Positions 9,062 through 16,688 are shown, counted from the first letter of the stretch. The stretch: DNA of 64,000 bases from Bradyrhizobium niftali (GCF_004571025.1 NZ_SPQT01000020.1:111928-175927); one strand, 5' to 3'. Numbers and translations are program-made. Notes: a model not told the origin generated them from the letters alone.

Positions 9062-9547
9062 TCAACCCTGCTGCTGGTCGGTCGGCGGCGGGGTCGGACG
9101 CGTCTTGTGCTGCGCCATGAACTGGTCGAACTCTTCCTTGTCCTTGGCGTGACGCAGACGGTCGAGGAAGTTCCTGAACTCGACCTGCTCCTCCTCGAGC
9201 CGCTGCAGCGTCTCGGTGCGATATTCGTCAAAGGCGCGGTTGCCGCTGGAGGGCGGGCCGAAGCCGAAGCCGAAACCGCGGCGCTCCATGCGGCCGCGCA
9301 TGCGGTCCATCTTGTACTGCATCCGCTCCATCTTGTTCTGCCAGCGATCCTGGTGGCTCCAGCAACCCATTTTTCTGCTCCCGAGTGTGAAAAAGAGAAG
9401 GGCGAGTCCGATCGGCCACCAGATGATGAAGCCGAGGATGGTCACGGCGATCCAGCCGGGATGCCAGGGCGTGTCGAGCATGTGGGGGCGCTCATAGTGT
9501 TCGTCAGAGGAACCGCGCCATCGATTGACATCAGCGGTGTAGGCCAT
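9062..9547 (-). CDS. DUF2852 family membrane protein
   Basis: About 161 aa. One membrane segment (HPGWIAVTILGFIIWWPIGLALL, about residues 28-55 from MAYTADV) is followed by a Met/Arg-rich coiled coil (KMERMQYKMDRMRGRMERR), a Gly/Phe stretch and a charged helix (ETLQRLEEEQVEFRNFLDRLR) with a Pro-rich tail. This is the DUF2852 layout found in alphaproteobacteria; the function is unknown. MAYTADV at 9547 is chosen because GGAG lies 6 nt before it; in-frame ATGs at 9553, 9559 and 9562 are alternatives. The promoter region carries a palindrome shared with the neighbouring tetR gene. Confidence 0.8.
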   Translation of the reverse strand: MAYTADVNRWRGSSDEHYERPHMLDTPWHPGWIAVTILGFIIWWPIGLALLFFTLGSRKMGCWSHQDRWQNKMERMQYKMDRMRGRMERRGFGFGFGPPSSGNRAFDEYRTETLQRLEEEQVEFRNFLDRLRHAKDKEEFDQFMAQHKTRPTPPPTDQQQG

Positions 9548-9581
9548 TTCCATCTCCATCACGGCACCAGCGCCGTTGTGA

Positions 9582-9600
9582 ATGTAAATAACATTTACAT
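9582..9600. promoter_or_regulatory. Probable TetR operator upstream of DUF2852 gene
   Basis: ATGTAAATAACATTTACAT, which fits ATGTAAA-N5-TTTACAT. It lies 35 bp upstream of the DUF2852 start. The same pattern occurs at the tetR start codon (10404-10428), so the TetR at 9668-10408 probably binds both. Confidence 0.6.
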
Positions 9601-9667
9601 AGCTAGCCCATCCCGCGATTTTGTCAAGCCGGCCGCCCGACAGGCCGGGCGAATTATTTGCGCAATT

Positions 9668-10408
9668 TTATTTCGGCTTGCCCCAGGGGCCACCGGGCGG
9701 CACGCCAGAACCGGAGGACGCCTCCGGTGGTACCGGCGGCGGCTCGGCGCTTTTCGCGGGCGGACGGCGATCGGTCGGGAAGCCGAGACCGCGCAGATAG
9801 ATCAGCACCTCGGCCTCTAACAGTTCGTCCGGCGACATCGGCAGTTTTCGTCGCGCTGCATCGCCGCGCGAGAACAGCGAGGCCACCCCATGCGCCATCG
9901 ACCAGATGTGCAGCGCCATCATCATCGCCGGCGGCCGCGGCGTGCCGGGCGGTGCGAGTGCCGCGAGCCGCTCCGCCGCGGCGCGAATGATGTTGAAGGC
10001 GCGTTCGCTCGCGGCCTGCAAAGCGGGATTGGCATCGACCGGCAGGCCGGATTCGAACATCGCGTTGTAGAATGCCGGCTCCTCGCGGGCGAAGGCGAGA
10101 TAGGCCCTGCCGACCCGCTCGAACGCGGTGACCGTATCGGGCCGGCCGTCGTCCCAGGCCGCGGTCAAGCGCGCCTCGAACTGCTCGAAGCCGCGCTGGG
10201 CGATCGAGGACAACAGTTCATCGCGGTCGCGGAAGTGCCGGTAGGGCGCCGCCGCGCTGACGCCGGCCATGCGCGCGGCATCGGCAAAGGTGAAGCCGGC
10301 CGCGCCCTTCTCGGCAATCAGCCCGAGGGCAGCCTGCAACAAGGCTTCCTTCAGGTTGCCGTGGTGATAGCCGCGCTCGGCGCGGCGCGTCTCCTTGCGC
10401 CAGCTCAT
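9668..10408 (-). CDS. TetR/AcrR family regulator (WHG-type C-terminal domain)
   Basis: It is 246 aa. The TetR DNA-binding domain is at about residues 15-65 (ALGLIAEKGAAGFTFADAA, helix-turn-helix with VSAAAPYRHFRDRDELL). The C-terminal ligand domain ends in a region (MALHIWSMAHGVASLF) typical of TetR_C_33/WHG-type regulators, with a Pro-rich tail. It lies directly upstream of the DUF2852 gene on the same strand. A palindrome overlaps its own start codon and another lies before DUF2852, so autorepression plus control of DUF2852 is likely. The ligand is unknown. Confidence 0.88.
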   Translation of the reverse strand: MSWRKETRRAERGYHHGNLKEALLQAALGLIAEKGAAGFTFADAARMAGVSAAAPYRHFRDRDELLSSIAQRGFEQFEARLTAAWDDGRPDTVTAFERVGRAYLAFAREEPAFYNAMFESGLPVDANPALQAASERAFNIIRAAAERLAALAPPGTPRPPAMMMALHIWSMAHGVASLFSRGDAARRKLPMSPDELLEAEVLIYLRGLGFPTDRRPPAKSAEPPPVPPEASSGSGVPPGGPWGKPK

Positions 10409-10428
10409 GTGAACGGCTTTTACATGAG
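10404..10428. promoter_or_regulatory. Probable TetR autoregulatory operator
   Basis: CTCATGTGAA-CGGCT-TTTACATGAG, an inverted repeat with 9 of 10 arm positions paired, overlapping the tetR start codon (10408-10406). Read on the minus strand it is ATGTAAA-AGCCG-TTCACAT, the same 7-5-7 layout as the site at 9582-9600. Confidence 0.55.
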
Positions 10429-10482
10429 CCGGGGGTGAAGGTCACTAGCGCAGGCGGGATTTGGTGAACCCGTATTTTCACT

Positions 10483-10563
10483 GTCGTTCCGGGGCGGCTC
10501 GAAAGAGCCGAACCCGGAATCTCGAGATTCCGGGCTCGCGCTTGCGCGCGCCCCGGAATGACG
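10483..10563. repeat. Palindromic repeat with CGTTCCGGGGC ends
   Basis: Outer arms GTCGTTCCGGGGCG and CGCCCCGGAATGAC are inverted (one mismatch); inside is GGAATCTCGAGATTCC, a perfect palindrome, and CGAAAGAGCCG. About 81 bp, between the YCII gene and tetR. It resembles dispersed rhizobial intergenic repeats. Confidence 0.6.
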
Positions 10564-10570
10564 AAGCTGA

Positions 10571-10930
10571 CTAACCGCCCGGGATCGGCAGCACCGGCAT
10601 GATCTCGACGCGCTCGCCGGGAAAGATCGCGAAGTGCGGGTGGTTCTCGAACATCTTCGCAGCCGCTTCATGGGACGCGGCGCGGACCACGGTGAAGGCG
10701 CCCATCTCGTTGGCGGTGTCGGCAGTGCCCTTGTCGTCGACCCGCTTGGTCTTGCCGAGCGGACCGCCCATCGCCTGGATCGCGCCTTGATGCTTCTCGA
10801 CCCAACCCTTCCAGGCCGCGATGCCCTCCAGTTCCTTCGCCTTGCGCTCGGCGTCTGACATCGCATTCCATGCAGCCCATTTCGGGCTGGTCTTGCTGCC
10901 GAGGAACACGGCGAGATAGGTGTCGGTCAT
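10571..10930 (-). CDS. YCII-related domain protein
   Basis: It is 119 aa and belongs to the dimeric alpha-beta barrel (YCII-like) group. Visible are the N-terminal strand (TYLAVFLGSK), a helix with EGIAAWKGWVEKH, and FTVVRAASHEAAAKMFENHPHF with the C-terminal strand GERVEIMPVLPIP. The catalytic role is unknown. AAGGAGAG precedes the ATG. It is 65 bp downstream of a second YCII-type gene on the same strand, and both probably follow the ECF42-type promoter at 11504-11530. Confidence 0.8.
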   Translation of the reverse strand: MTDTYLAVFLGSKTSPKWAAWNAMSDAERKAKELEGIAAWKGWVEKHQGAIQAMGGPLGKTKRVDDKGTADTANEMGAFTVVRAASHEAAAKMFENHPHFAIFPGERVEIMPVLPIPGG

Positions 10931-10995
10931 TGGTTCTCTCCTTTGTTGATGACTTTGTTGATGACGGCCGCGAATTCCAATCGCGGCCGCTCTGG

Positions 10996-11400
10996 CTAGT
11001 TCTTCACACCGTCGAAGCCGGCGGCCGCGGCCTGCACGTCCGGCGGAAGGTCGGCCATCTCCTGCACCTGCCGGATCTCAATGACTTCATTGGCCGAGGC
11101 CGGGCACTGCTTCGCCCACGCAATCGCCTCGGCACGCGAGTCGACCTCGATCATCCAGTAGCCGCCCAGCACTTCCTTGGCTTCAGTGCAGGGGCCGTCG
11201 GTCACAACAGGCTCGCCCGTCGCAAACGAAACGCGCGCGCCCATTGAGGGCGGATGCAGGCCGTCGAGCGTGATCAGGACGCCGGCATCGTTCAGTGCCT
11301 CGTTGTAGTGCATCATCGCGGCGACGCGCTCGGGATCGAGTTGCACGTCCGGCGGCGCGGTCTCGTAGCCGAGCGGGATCATCAGCATCATGAATCGCAT
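10996..11400 (-). CDS. YCII-related (DGPF-type) protein
   Basis: It is 134 aa. Starts MRFMMLMIPLGYE, then EALNDAGVLITLDGLHPP, the DGP-x-x-E-x-KE signature (VVTDGPCTEAKEVLGGYWMI) and the strand NEVIEIRQVQEM. This is the DGPF/YCII family linked in many genomes to ECF41/ECF42 sigma factors. AAGGAA lies 7 nt before the ATG. A perfect TGTCGA-N17-CGTC element lies about 100 bp upstream. First gene of a two-gene unit with the YCII gene downstream. Confidence 0.85.
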   Translation of the reverse strand: MRFMMLMIPLGYETAPPDVQLDPERVAAMMHYNEALNDAGVLITLDGLHPPSMGARVSFATGEPVVTDGPCTEAKEVLGGYWMIEVDSRAEAIAWAKQCPASANEVIEIRQVQEMADLPPDVQAAAAGFDGVKN

Positions 11401-11503
11401 GGGCAGTTCCTTGCTTACCTGGTCCGTCCGGGATGCGCCGCGAGGCGCAGGCCCGAAATCCGGGGGCGATGAGCGGGCCGAACGAGCCCGCGCTGCCCTG
11501 TAA

Positions 11504-11530
11504 GACGAACGCCTTGCTATGGAATCGACA
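11504..11530 (-). promoter_or_regulatory. ECF42-type promoter (YCII operon)
   Basis: On the minus strand: TGTCGA (11530-11525), 17 nt, CGTC (11507-11504). The same elements with the same 17-nt spacing precede the SRPBCC-VOC unit and the DGPF-ECF42 unit. The -35/-10 words agree with the motif reported for ECF42 factors (TGTCGA ... CGA/TC). Confidence 0.65.
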
Positions 11531-11576
11531 CCGTGGCGAAAATTATTCCGGAGGTCATGCCTCGGAAGTTCCTGCG

Positions 11577-11942
11577 TCAGCGCGGCTGCGGCAGGAACCG
11601 GCCGTCCTGGAACGCAGCGCCGAAATAGACCTCGATCCGGCGAACCTTGCCGCCGGCGAAGGTGAAGAACTCGGTGTTGCGAAAGCTCCTGCCATCTGTC
11701 GCAAGGCAGCGATAGGTGACAAAGGCCTCGTCGCCGACGACGAAGATGCGCTCGATATCGTGGCGCGCGATCCAGCCGGTGTCCCGCCAGCAGCGTTCGA
11801 AATAGGTCGCCTTGTCGAGGTCGTCGTCGAACGGGCTGGTGAAGCGGAAATCGTCGGCGAGCGCCTCGCTCACCCGTTGCCGGTCGTTGCCGAGATAGGC
11901 TGCGAAGAGGTTTCGAATCAGTCGCTCGCGGTCGTCAGGCAT
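11577..11942 (-). CDS. NTF2-like / SnoaL-like domain protein
   Basis: It is 121 aa with a cone-shaped NTF2 fold pattern: helix RERLIRNLFAAYLGND, RVSEALADDFRFTSPFDD, a WIARHDIERIFVVGDEAFVTYRC sheet and the end RRIEVYFGAAF. Such proteins are small isomerases, cyclases or ligand-binding proteins; the substrate is unknown. GGAGG lies 8 nt before the ATG at 11942. The open frame continues upstream to 12326 but that part lacks similarity and crosses a dispersed repeat. Neighbours on the same strand are a cupin and the YCII genes. Confidence 0.8.
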   Translation of the reverse strand: MPDDRERLIRNLFAAYLGNDRQRVSEALADDFRFTSPFDDDLDKATYFERCWRDTGWIARHDIERIFVVGDEAFVTYRCLATDGRSFRNTEFFTFAGGKVRRIEVYFGAAFQDGRFLPQPR

Positions 11943-12177
11943 TGATCGGCCTCCGTAGAGAAAATCCTCTTGAAGACGATGCACGCACGCTTGCGCCGAC
12001 ATTGCTTGCGGAATTTCACCAGAGACGATGCGAAATTGAACCATTCCGGGGAACTTCACGTGTTCAATTTCAACAGCAAGGCCAGGTTCCAGCACGCCTC
12101 GCGTGACCTCCGACATATCGTCGAACATGCAGCGCACATCGGCGGAGCTGGCGTAAGCTCTGGCTTTATCACGATCC

Positions 12178-12226
12178 CCGTCATCCTTCGAGGGCCGCTG
12201 AAGAAGCGGCCACCTCAGGGTGACGG
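12178..12226. repeat. Dispersed palindrome (GTCATCCTTCGAGG type)
   Basis: CGTCATCCTTCGAGG, then GGCCGCT-GAAGA-AGCGGCC, then CACCTCAGGGTGACG. Nested stems in a 49-bp unit. From memory this is one of the most frequent intergenic repeats of Bradyrhizobium. Confidence 0.65.
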
Positions 12227-12249
12227 CGATAGATAACGACGCCCTTACC

Positions 12250-12591
12250 CTACTGCTCCCACCGCCGCGTCGCTTCAGTCGCCCCTTCCGGCAGCGCCTC
12301 GAAGACCGGCGCGGCCAGCACGGCATGCACGTGCAGCGTCGCCGTGCCCGAATTGCGGAATCCGTGCTTGCGGCCGGCCGGAATCAGCAGCGACTGGCCG
12401 GCCCTCACCGTGACGCGCTCGGCCTCGATCCACATCTCAGCCTCGCCCTCACGCACGGTCAGCACCTCCTCGACCGGATGGCTGTGCGTCGGCGCGCCGG
12501 CGCCGGGGGCGACCCATTGCTCGAAGATGCAGAGCGCTGCCGCGCCATTGCGCGCGGAGGTCACCATGCGGGTCGTCACACGGGCCGCCAT
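12250..12591 (-). CDS. Small cupin-domain protein
   Basis: It is 113 aa, a single cupin barrel. Motif 1 is visible as GAPTHSHPVEEVLTVREG (two His and one Glu as metal ligands) and motif 2 as PAGRKHGFRNSG (third His). It is probably a metal-binding enzyme or sensor of unknown substrate. It starts MAARVTTRM at 12591 within a minus-strand cluster of small-domain proteins. A divergent SDR gene lies 128 bp away. Confidence 0.85.
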   Translation of the reverse strand: MAARVTTRMVTSARNGAAALCIFEQWVAPGAGAPTHSHPVEEVLTVREGEAEMWIEAERVTVRAGQSLLIPAGRKHGFRNSGTATLHVHAVLAAPVFEALPEGATEATRRWEQ

Positions 12592-12719
12592 TCCTCGAGC
12601 GGGGTCGCTCCGGGATCGATGGGCATGGCTTCAGGCCCTTTCTTGTGAGGACGAAAGCGAAGTAAAAGGGGCCGGCCCTCGCGTGGGAACAGCCTTTCGA
12701 ACACAGGACAGACTAGCAA

Positions 12720-13508
12720 ATGCCGCAGGCCCCGCAAAAAGTCGCCCTCGTCACCGGAGCCGCGCGCGGCATCGGGCTTGCGACCGCGAAGAAGTTCCTT
12801 GGCGAGGGCTGGCGCGTGGCGCTGCTCGACATCGAGGGGGAGTTGCTCGGCCGCGCGGTCGCCGAGATCGGCCAGGACGAGGCGACGCTCGCGCTGACCT
12901 GCGACGTCTCCGACGCGGCCGCGGTCGGCGCCGCGATGACGACGATCGAGCGGCGGTTCGGCCGGCTCGATGCGCTCGTCAACAATGCCGGCATCGCCGT
13001 GTTCGCGCCGCTGATGGAGACGCCGGATACCGACTGGCGCCGCGTGCTCGAGGTCAACCTTACCGGCCCGTTCCTCTGCACCAAGGCCGCGGTGCCCTTG
13101 ATGCGCGACAGCGACGGCGGCGCCATCGTCAACATCACCTCGATCTCGGCGGTGCGCGCCTCGACCTTGCGCGCGGCCTACGGCACCAGCAAAGCGGGGC
13201 TCGCGCACCTGACCAAGCAGCTCGCGGTCGAGCTCGCCTCGCTCAACATCCGCGTCAACGCGGTTGCGCCGGGGCCGGTCGACACCGCGATGGCGAAGCA
13301 GGTGCACACCAAGGAGATCCGCGCCGACTATCACGACGCCATTCCGCTCAACCGCTACGGTCTCGAGGAGGAGCTCGCGGAGGCGGTCTTCTTTCTGTGC
13401 TCGGGAAGCGCGAGCTATATCACCGGCCAAATTTTGGCCGTCGATGGCGGCTTTGATGCAGCCGGCATTGGCCTGCCGACGCTGCGCGGGCAACGGCGCA
13501 ACGGGTAG
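12720..13508 (+). CDS. SDR family oxidoreductase
   Basis: Classical NAD(P)-dependent short-chain dehydrogenase, 262 aa. TGAARGIG cofactor loop (about 13-20), NNAG (about 88-91), catalytic Ser in NITSISA and the Y-x-x-x-K pair in AAYGTSKAG, then PGPVDTAM and a C-terminal DGGFDAAG. Similar to 3-oxoacyl-ACP reductase or glucose/sorbitol dehydrogenase-type enzymes; the substrate is not predictable. It stands alone on the plus strand, divergent from the cupin. Confidence 0.88.
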   Translation: MPQAPQKVALVTGAARGIGLATAKKFLGEGWRVALLDIEGELLGRAVAEIGQDEATLALTCDVSDAAAVGAAMTTIERRFGRLDALVNNAGIAVFAPLMETPDTDWRRVLEVNLTGPFLCTKAAVPLMRDSDGGAIVNITSISAVRASTLRAAYGTSKAGLAHLTKQLAVELASLNIRVNAVAPGPVDTAMAKQVHTKEIRADYHDAIPLNRYGLEEELAEAVFFLCSGSASYITGQILAVDGGFDAAGIGLPTLRGQRRNG

Positions 13509-13519
13509 GCACGGGATTT

Positions 13520-13650
13520 GCGGGATGGGCAAGGGCGCGACGCGCCGTGCCCGCCACCTTCTGCGGATTTGTGGTGCCATTGGCGGGCACGCGGAGCCTG
13601 TCATCGGGCGCGCACTCGCGCGACCCGGTGGCTTTGCCCACCCTACGACG
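13520..13650. repeat. GTAGGGTGGGCAAAG-type intergenic repeat
   Basis: About 130 bp. Left part GGGATGGGCAAGGGCGCGAC and right part GGCTTTGCCCACCCTACGAC are inverted relative to each other, with CGTGCCCGCC / GGCGGGCACGC inside. This belongs to a familiar Bradyrhizobium intergenic repeat family with GTGGGCAAAG and GCCCACC ends. It ends 20 bp before the next start codon and may contribute to its leader. Confidence 0.6.
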
Positions 13651-13670
13651 TCGAATGTGCGGAGAGTACG

Positions 13671-14108
13671 ATGCAACATGCTGCTTTGGTCAAAGCCCTG
13701 ATGCTCGCGACCGCCCTGCTCGCCTCAACACCCGTTGCCGCCGAAATCCGCATCATCCAGTCACCGGGCGGACAGGTCGGGCCGTTCCTCGACCTGTTCG
13801 AGAAGGTGCGCGAGAGCGGCGAGCGCGTGGTGATCGACGGCCCCTGCCTGTCCGCCTGCACGCTGGTGCTGAGCATCGTGCCGGGCGAGCGCATCTGTGT
13901 CACCAAACGCGCCGTGCTCGGATTCCATGCAGCGCGTTCGGTCGACCGGCGCGGGCGCTTCTATGCCGAGCCGGAAGCCTCCGACGCGGTGCTCCAAGCC
14001 TATCCGGGGCCGGTGCGCGACTGGATCGGCCGCCGCGGCGGCCTCACCTCACGGTTGCTGTTGTTGAAGGGGCGCGACCTCGCCGCGATCTATCCGCGCT
14101 GCCGGTGA
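13671..14108 (+). CDS. Exported ClpP/crotonase-fold-like hypothetical protein
   Basis: It is 145 aa with a signal peptide (about residues 1-24, cleavage near VAAEIR). The mature part carries VVIDGPCLSACTLVLSIVPG, a G-x-C-x-S-A-C pattern seen in periplasmic ClpP-like serine hydrolase homologues of rhizobia (COG3904-like), with Ser as the possible nucleophile. A matching His is perhaps that in LGFHAARS. GGAGAG lies 6 nt before the ATG. The role is unknown. Confidence 0.75.
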   Translation: MQHAALVKALMLATALLASTPVAAEIRIIQSPGGQVGPFLDLFEKVRESGERVVIDGPCLSACTLVLSIVPGERICVTKRAVLGFHAARSVDRRGRFYAEPEASDAVLQAYPGPVRDWIGRRGGLTSRLLLLKGRDLAAIYPRCR

Positions 14109-14378
14109 GGATCGGGCGGCCATCGGCCGTGTGAGCAGCTTGAGCTCGCCGCTGTCCGACGATTGAGCAATTTTGCGGAATTTCGCCTCTCCGGACGCTG
14201 AATCCGCTCATCCGCTTCGCAATGCCTGCACAATTTACGCGGTTTGCAGCTTTTCCCTGCAGTCTATGATGGTTGCGGCCAGACTGAGGCTGCGGCGTCG
14301 TCACAATCTCAGCAATGGTCACAGACGAGAATGGTTCGACTTTTTCAAGATTACTCATTTTCAAATGGGGCGCTTGCC

Positions 14379-14723
14379 ATGCAGCCCATCGACTTTCGCT
14401 ACCGCCTGTCGGACCAGGGACGGATCGTCCTCGGCCAACTGAGCTCCGAGGAAACCGTCGAATTCGAACTCCTGTCACGGCGCGACCGCGAGGGCCTGAT
14501 GGACCTGCCGTCCGAGCTGCGGCTGCTCGAGCTCTACGTGAAGTATGTCGGCTCGGGCGCGGAAGCCGGGCTCGCGCCGACGGAACCCGCCTGGCACGAG
14601 ATCGCGCCGTCGCGACCGAAGAGACCGCCGCCCTCGCGGACGGCGCGGCCGCGCGGCTACGTCGTTTCGATGATCGTGATCGCAAGCGTCAGCTTCACGC
14701 TCATCGCATTGCTTGTGAGCTAA
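14379..14723 (+). CDS. Hypothetical protein with C-terminal membrane anchor
   Basis: It is 114 aa from MQPIDFRYRLSDQGR; ATGs at 14331 (MVRLFQ) and 14244 are alternatives, but GGGG 8 nt before 14379 supports the later one. The soluble N-terminal part has DREGLMDLPSELRLLELYVK, then a Pro/Arg-rich linker, and one C-terminal membrane helix (VVSMIVIASVSFTLIALLVS) as a tail anchor. No family is recognised. Confidence 0.65.
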   Translation: MQPIDFRYRLSDQGRIVLGQLSSEETVEFELLSRRDREGLMDLPSELRLLELYVKYVGSGAEAGLAPTEPAWHEIAPSRPKRPPPSRTARPRGYVVSMIVIASVSFTLIALLVS

Positions 14724-14789
14724 GGGCGCTCGTGAGCTGGCACGCAAGCGCGCCGGCGAAATTGCGCCGGTCTTGCGCGCCATCGGGTT

Positions 14790-14882
14790 CTAGAAGAACC
14801 CCTGGATCATCTGCGCCAATTCCATGCTCGCGCAGATGAGCATACCCCAAAGTGCAAAGTTGATCTGTAGCGCCGCCGCCAT
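14790..14882 (-). CDS. Hydrophobic 30-aa small protein
   Basis: MAAALQINFALWGMLICASM followed by ELAQMIQGFF and TAG. The middle is strongly hydrophobic and could span or lie in the membrane. The ribosome binding site is strong (GGGGAG, 7 nt before the ATG). It is convergent with the tail-anchored gene at 14379-14723. The function is unknown; it is too short for most gene callers. Confidence 0.55.
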   Translation of the reverse strand: MAAALQINFALWGMLICASMELAQMIQGFF

Positions 14883-15168
14883 CGGTCGCTCCCCTTCCAA
14901 GTCGCGCCCATCCCAGTTTGTACAATTTATGAAGGAATGATTAGCGATTCTGACGGGCTGTTCACAGCCTATTATTGCGCCAGTTGTTGTGCGATGCGGT
15001 CCCGATCATTTCACGAAGCGGCCCCACTGCTCGCGCAAAGTCATGCGAATCGAGACTCCATATTCGGCCGTGCCGGCCACGTCTTTTCCCTTAGGTTCCA
15101 TTTAACCGACGCGATGCAAAGTCTCTCACGCGGATTTTGCGTGTCGCGTACCGCACTGAGGGTTCGGC

Positions 15169-15519
15169 ATGATGCGACACGGCTTCGTCTTGCTCACTTT
15201 TTGCGCAGCGCTCATGAGCTGCGCGGCGGCGCCGGCGCAGGAGCGTCGTCCGATCGCATGGGACGGCCTCGGACAGAACCCGAACCGGCCACCTGTCACA
15301 AAGCGGCGCGCAGCGAACCCCGCACCTGCACAGGAAAATCCCAACCAGGAACGGGAAAGAGTGCTCGGCACCTTGCGCCCCTACTCCGAAGCGTGGTGGG
15401 CGGTCCATGACGAAATCGAGGCGGAGAATGACAGGCAGCTCGGCACGAAGCTCGTGATCTGCCCCCGCTGCGTCCAGTCGCCGTCACCCGGCGAGGATGT
15501 GACCGGATCGGTCCGTTGA
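15169..15519 (+). CDS. Exported hypothetical protein
   Basis: It is 116 aa. Signal peptide (MMRHGFVLLTFCAALMSCAA, cleavage near APAQ), a Pro/Asn-rich segment, then a conserved-looking block (PYSEAWWAVHDEIEAEND) and a C-terminal CPRC pair that could bind metal or form a disulfide. GAGGG lies before the ATG. No family is recognised. The preceding 14926-15168 shows no gene. Confidence 0.65.
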   Translation: MMRHGFVLLTFCAALMSCAAAPAQERRPIAWDGLGQNPNRPPVTKRRAANPAPAQENPNQERERVLGTLRPYSEAWWAVHDEIEAENDRQLGTKLVICPRCVQSPSPGEDVTGSVR

Positions 15520-15562
15520 GACAGCGAGCGGCCGACCCGGCGATGGCGTGACCGTCTTGGGC

Positions 15563-15597
15563 GCGCCCCTCACCCGCAACAATCGAGGGAGGGGCGC
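15563..15597. terminator. Hairpin between convergent genes
   Basis: GCGCCCCT ... AGGGGCGC inverted arms, with CACCC/GAGGG inside, between genes that converge at 15519 and 15621. It has no T-run, so the terminator role is inferred from position only. Confidence 0.4.
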
Positions 15598-15620
15598 CAC
15601 GTATCAGGCGGTCGCGCCTG

Positions 15621-16034
15621 TCACATGCCTTCCGCCGGGCAGTTCACCATCCAGGGGATGCCGAACTTGTCGACGCACATGCCAAAACCCTTGGCCCAGA
15701 ACGTCTTGCTGAAGGGCATGGTGACGGTGCCGCCGTCGGCGAGCGCGTTGAACTTGCGCTCGGCGTCCGCGACATCGGCGATCGTCAGCGAGATCGAGAA
15801 GCCCTGCGGCTTCTGAACACGCTCGGGCGGCGCGTCGGAGGCCATCAGCACGCTGCCGCCGGGCAGCGACATCCGCGCATGCATGATCGTCTTCTCGCGG
15901 CCGGGTGCGGCCGGCATGTCCGGCGGCGCGTCCGAGGCACGCATCATCGCGTCGATCTTGCCGCCGAGAACCTTGGCGTAGAAGTTGAACGCCGCTTCGC
16001 AGGTGTCCTGATAGAACAGATAGGGATTGAGCAT
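15621..16034 (-). CDS. VOC family (PhnB-like glyoxalase fold) protein
   Basis: It is 137 aa with the PhnB/3-demethylubiquinone-methyltransferase-like glyoxalase fold: MLNPYLFYQDTCEAAFNFYA, HARMSLPGGSVLMASDA, ADVADAERKFNALADGG and the terminal FWAKGFGMCVDKFGIPWMVN. Its activity is uncertain; relatives occur with ECF-regulated genes. GGAGAG lies 6 nt before the ATG. It is 35 bp downstream of the SRPBCC gene and probably transcribed with it from the ECF42-type promoter at 16636-16662. Confidence 0.88.
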   Translation of the reverse strand: MLNPYLFYQDTCEAAFNFYAKVLGGKIDAMMRASDAPPDMPAAPGREKTIMHARMSLPGGSVLMASDAPPERVQKPQGFSISLTIADVADAERKFNALADGGTVTMPFSKTFWAKGFGMCVDKFGIPWMVNCPAEGM

Positions 16035-16069
16035 CGTTTCTCTCCTTTTCTTTCCTTGGGCAGTGAGGC

Positions 16070-16609
16070 TCATTTCTTCTCGGTGAGCTTCTTCAGGCTG
16101 GTGAGGCCGGCCTCGAAGTCCTTGCCGATCATGTTGTCCATGTTGATGAACACCTGCATCACCTTGGACATGAACGGCGCCGGACCATACATCGCCCATG
16201 TGACCAGTGTGGCATCGCCTTGCGGCACAAAGGTGAACTCGGCGGTGTTGTGGCCTTCGAACGGGCGCTCGAAATCGAGCTTGATGCGGAGCTTCGACGG
16301 CGTGCTCGCCTCGAGGATCTCCATATGCCCGGCGCCGACATTATTGTTGCCGTCCCAGGCATAGGTCGCGCCCTTGCCCGACGCGGTTCTGCCGAAGATA
16401 CGCTTCATGGCGGGGTCGCGATCCTCATAGGGCGACCAGGCGGTCCAGCGATGGAAATCGGCGACCAGCGGATAGATCGCATCGGCCGGCGCCTTCAGGG
16501 CGAGCGAGCGCTCGACACGGAAGGTGTCGGGTTTTGTCAATGCAAAGACGAGGACGCCCGCTAGTCCGACCGCGAGCATGATGGCGATGATGGCAATGGC
16601 TTTCAGCAT
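16070..16609 (-). CDS. SRPBCC family protein with N-terminal membrane anchor
   Basis: It is 179 aa. One N-terminal membrane helix (about residues 4-24), then a START-like SRPBCC ligand-binding domain: FRVERSLALKAPADAIYPLV, the WTAWSPYEDRDP motif, TYAWDGNNNVGAGHMEI and the long C-terminal helix MIGKDFEAGLTSLKKL. It probably binds a hydrophobic ligand at the membrane surface. An ECF42-type promoter lies 27 nt upstream of the start; the VOC gene follows. Confidence 0.88.
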   Translation of the reverse strand: MLKAIAIIAIMLAVGLAGVLVFALTKPDTFRVERSLALKAPADAIYPLVADFHRWTAWSPYEDRDPAMKRIFGRTASGKGATYAWDGNNNVGAGHMEILEASTPSKLRIKLDFERPFEGHNTAEFTFVPQGDATLVTWAMYGPAPFMSKVMQVFINMDNMIGKDFEAGLTSLKKLTEKK

Positions 16610-16635
16610 AGGTAGCTCCGTGGATACGGGCTAAG

Positions 16636-16662
16636 GACGAAGGGAATGGGCTGGGACCGACA
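16636..16662 (-). promoter_or_regulatory. ECF42-type promoter (SRPBCC-VOC unit)
   Basis: On the minus strand: TGTCGG (16662-16657), 17 nt, CGTC (16639-16636), 27 nt before the SRPBCC start codon. Same elements and spacing as at 11504-11530 and 19698-19724. Confidence 0.65.
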
Positions 16663-16666
16663 CAGC

Positions 16667-16688
16667 CGGACGATTTTTTCATCGTCCG
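16667..16688 (-). terminator. Hairpin after SnoaL-like gene
   Basis: CGGACGAT-TTTTTC-ATCGTCCG, an 8-bp perfect stem, 31 bp beyond the stop of the SnoaL-like gene and just upstream of the ECF42-type promoter. It may separate the two units. No T-run follows on the minus strand. Confidence 0.4.

Noticed and set aside
12100..12150. Fourth ECF42-type promoter before the NTF2-like gene (TGTCGG at about 12122)
   Set aside because: The position 17 nt downstream reads CTGG rather than CGTC.
11943..12326. Upstream extension of the NTF2-like protein to 249 aa
   Set aside because: The extension crosses a dispersed palindromic repeat, and GGAGG stands before the ATG at 11942.
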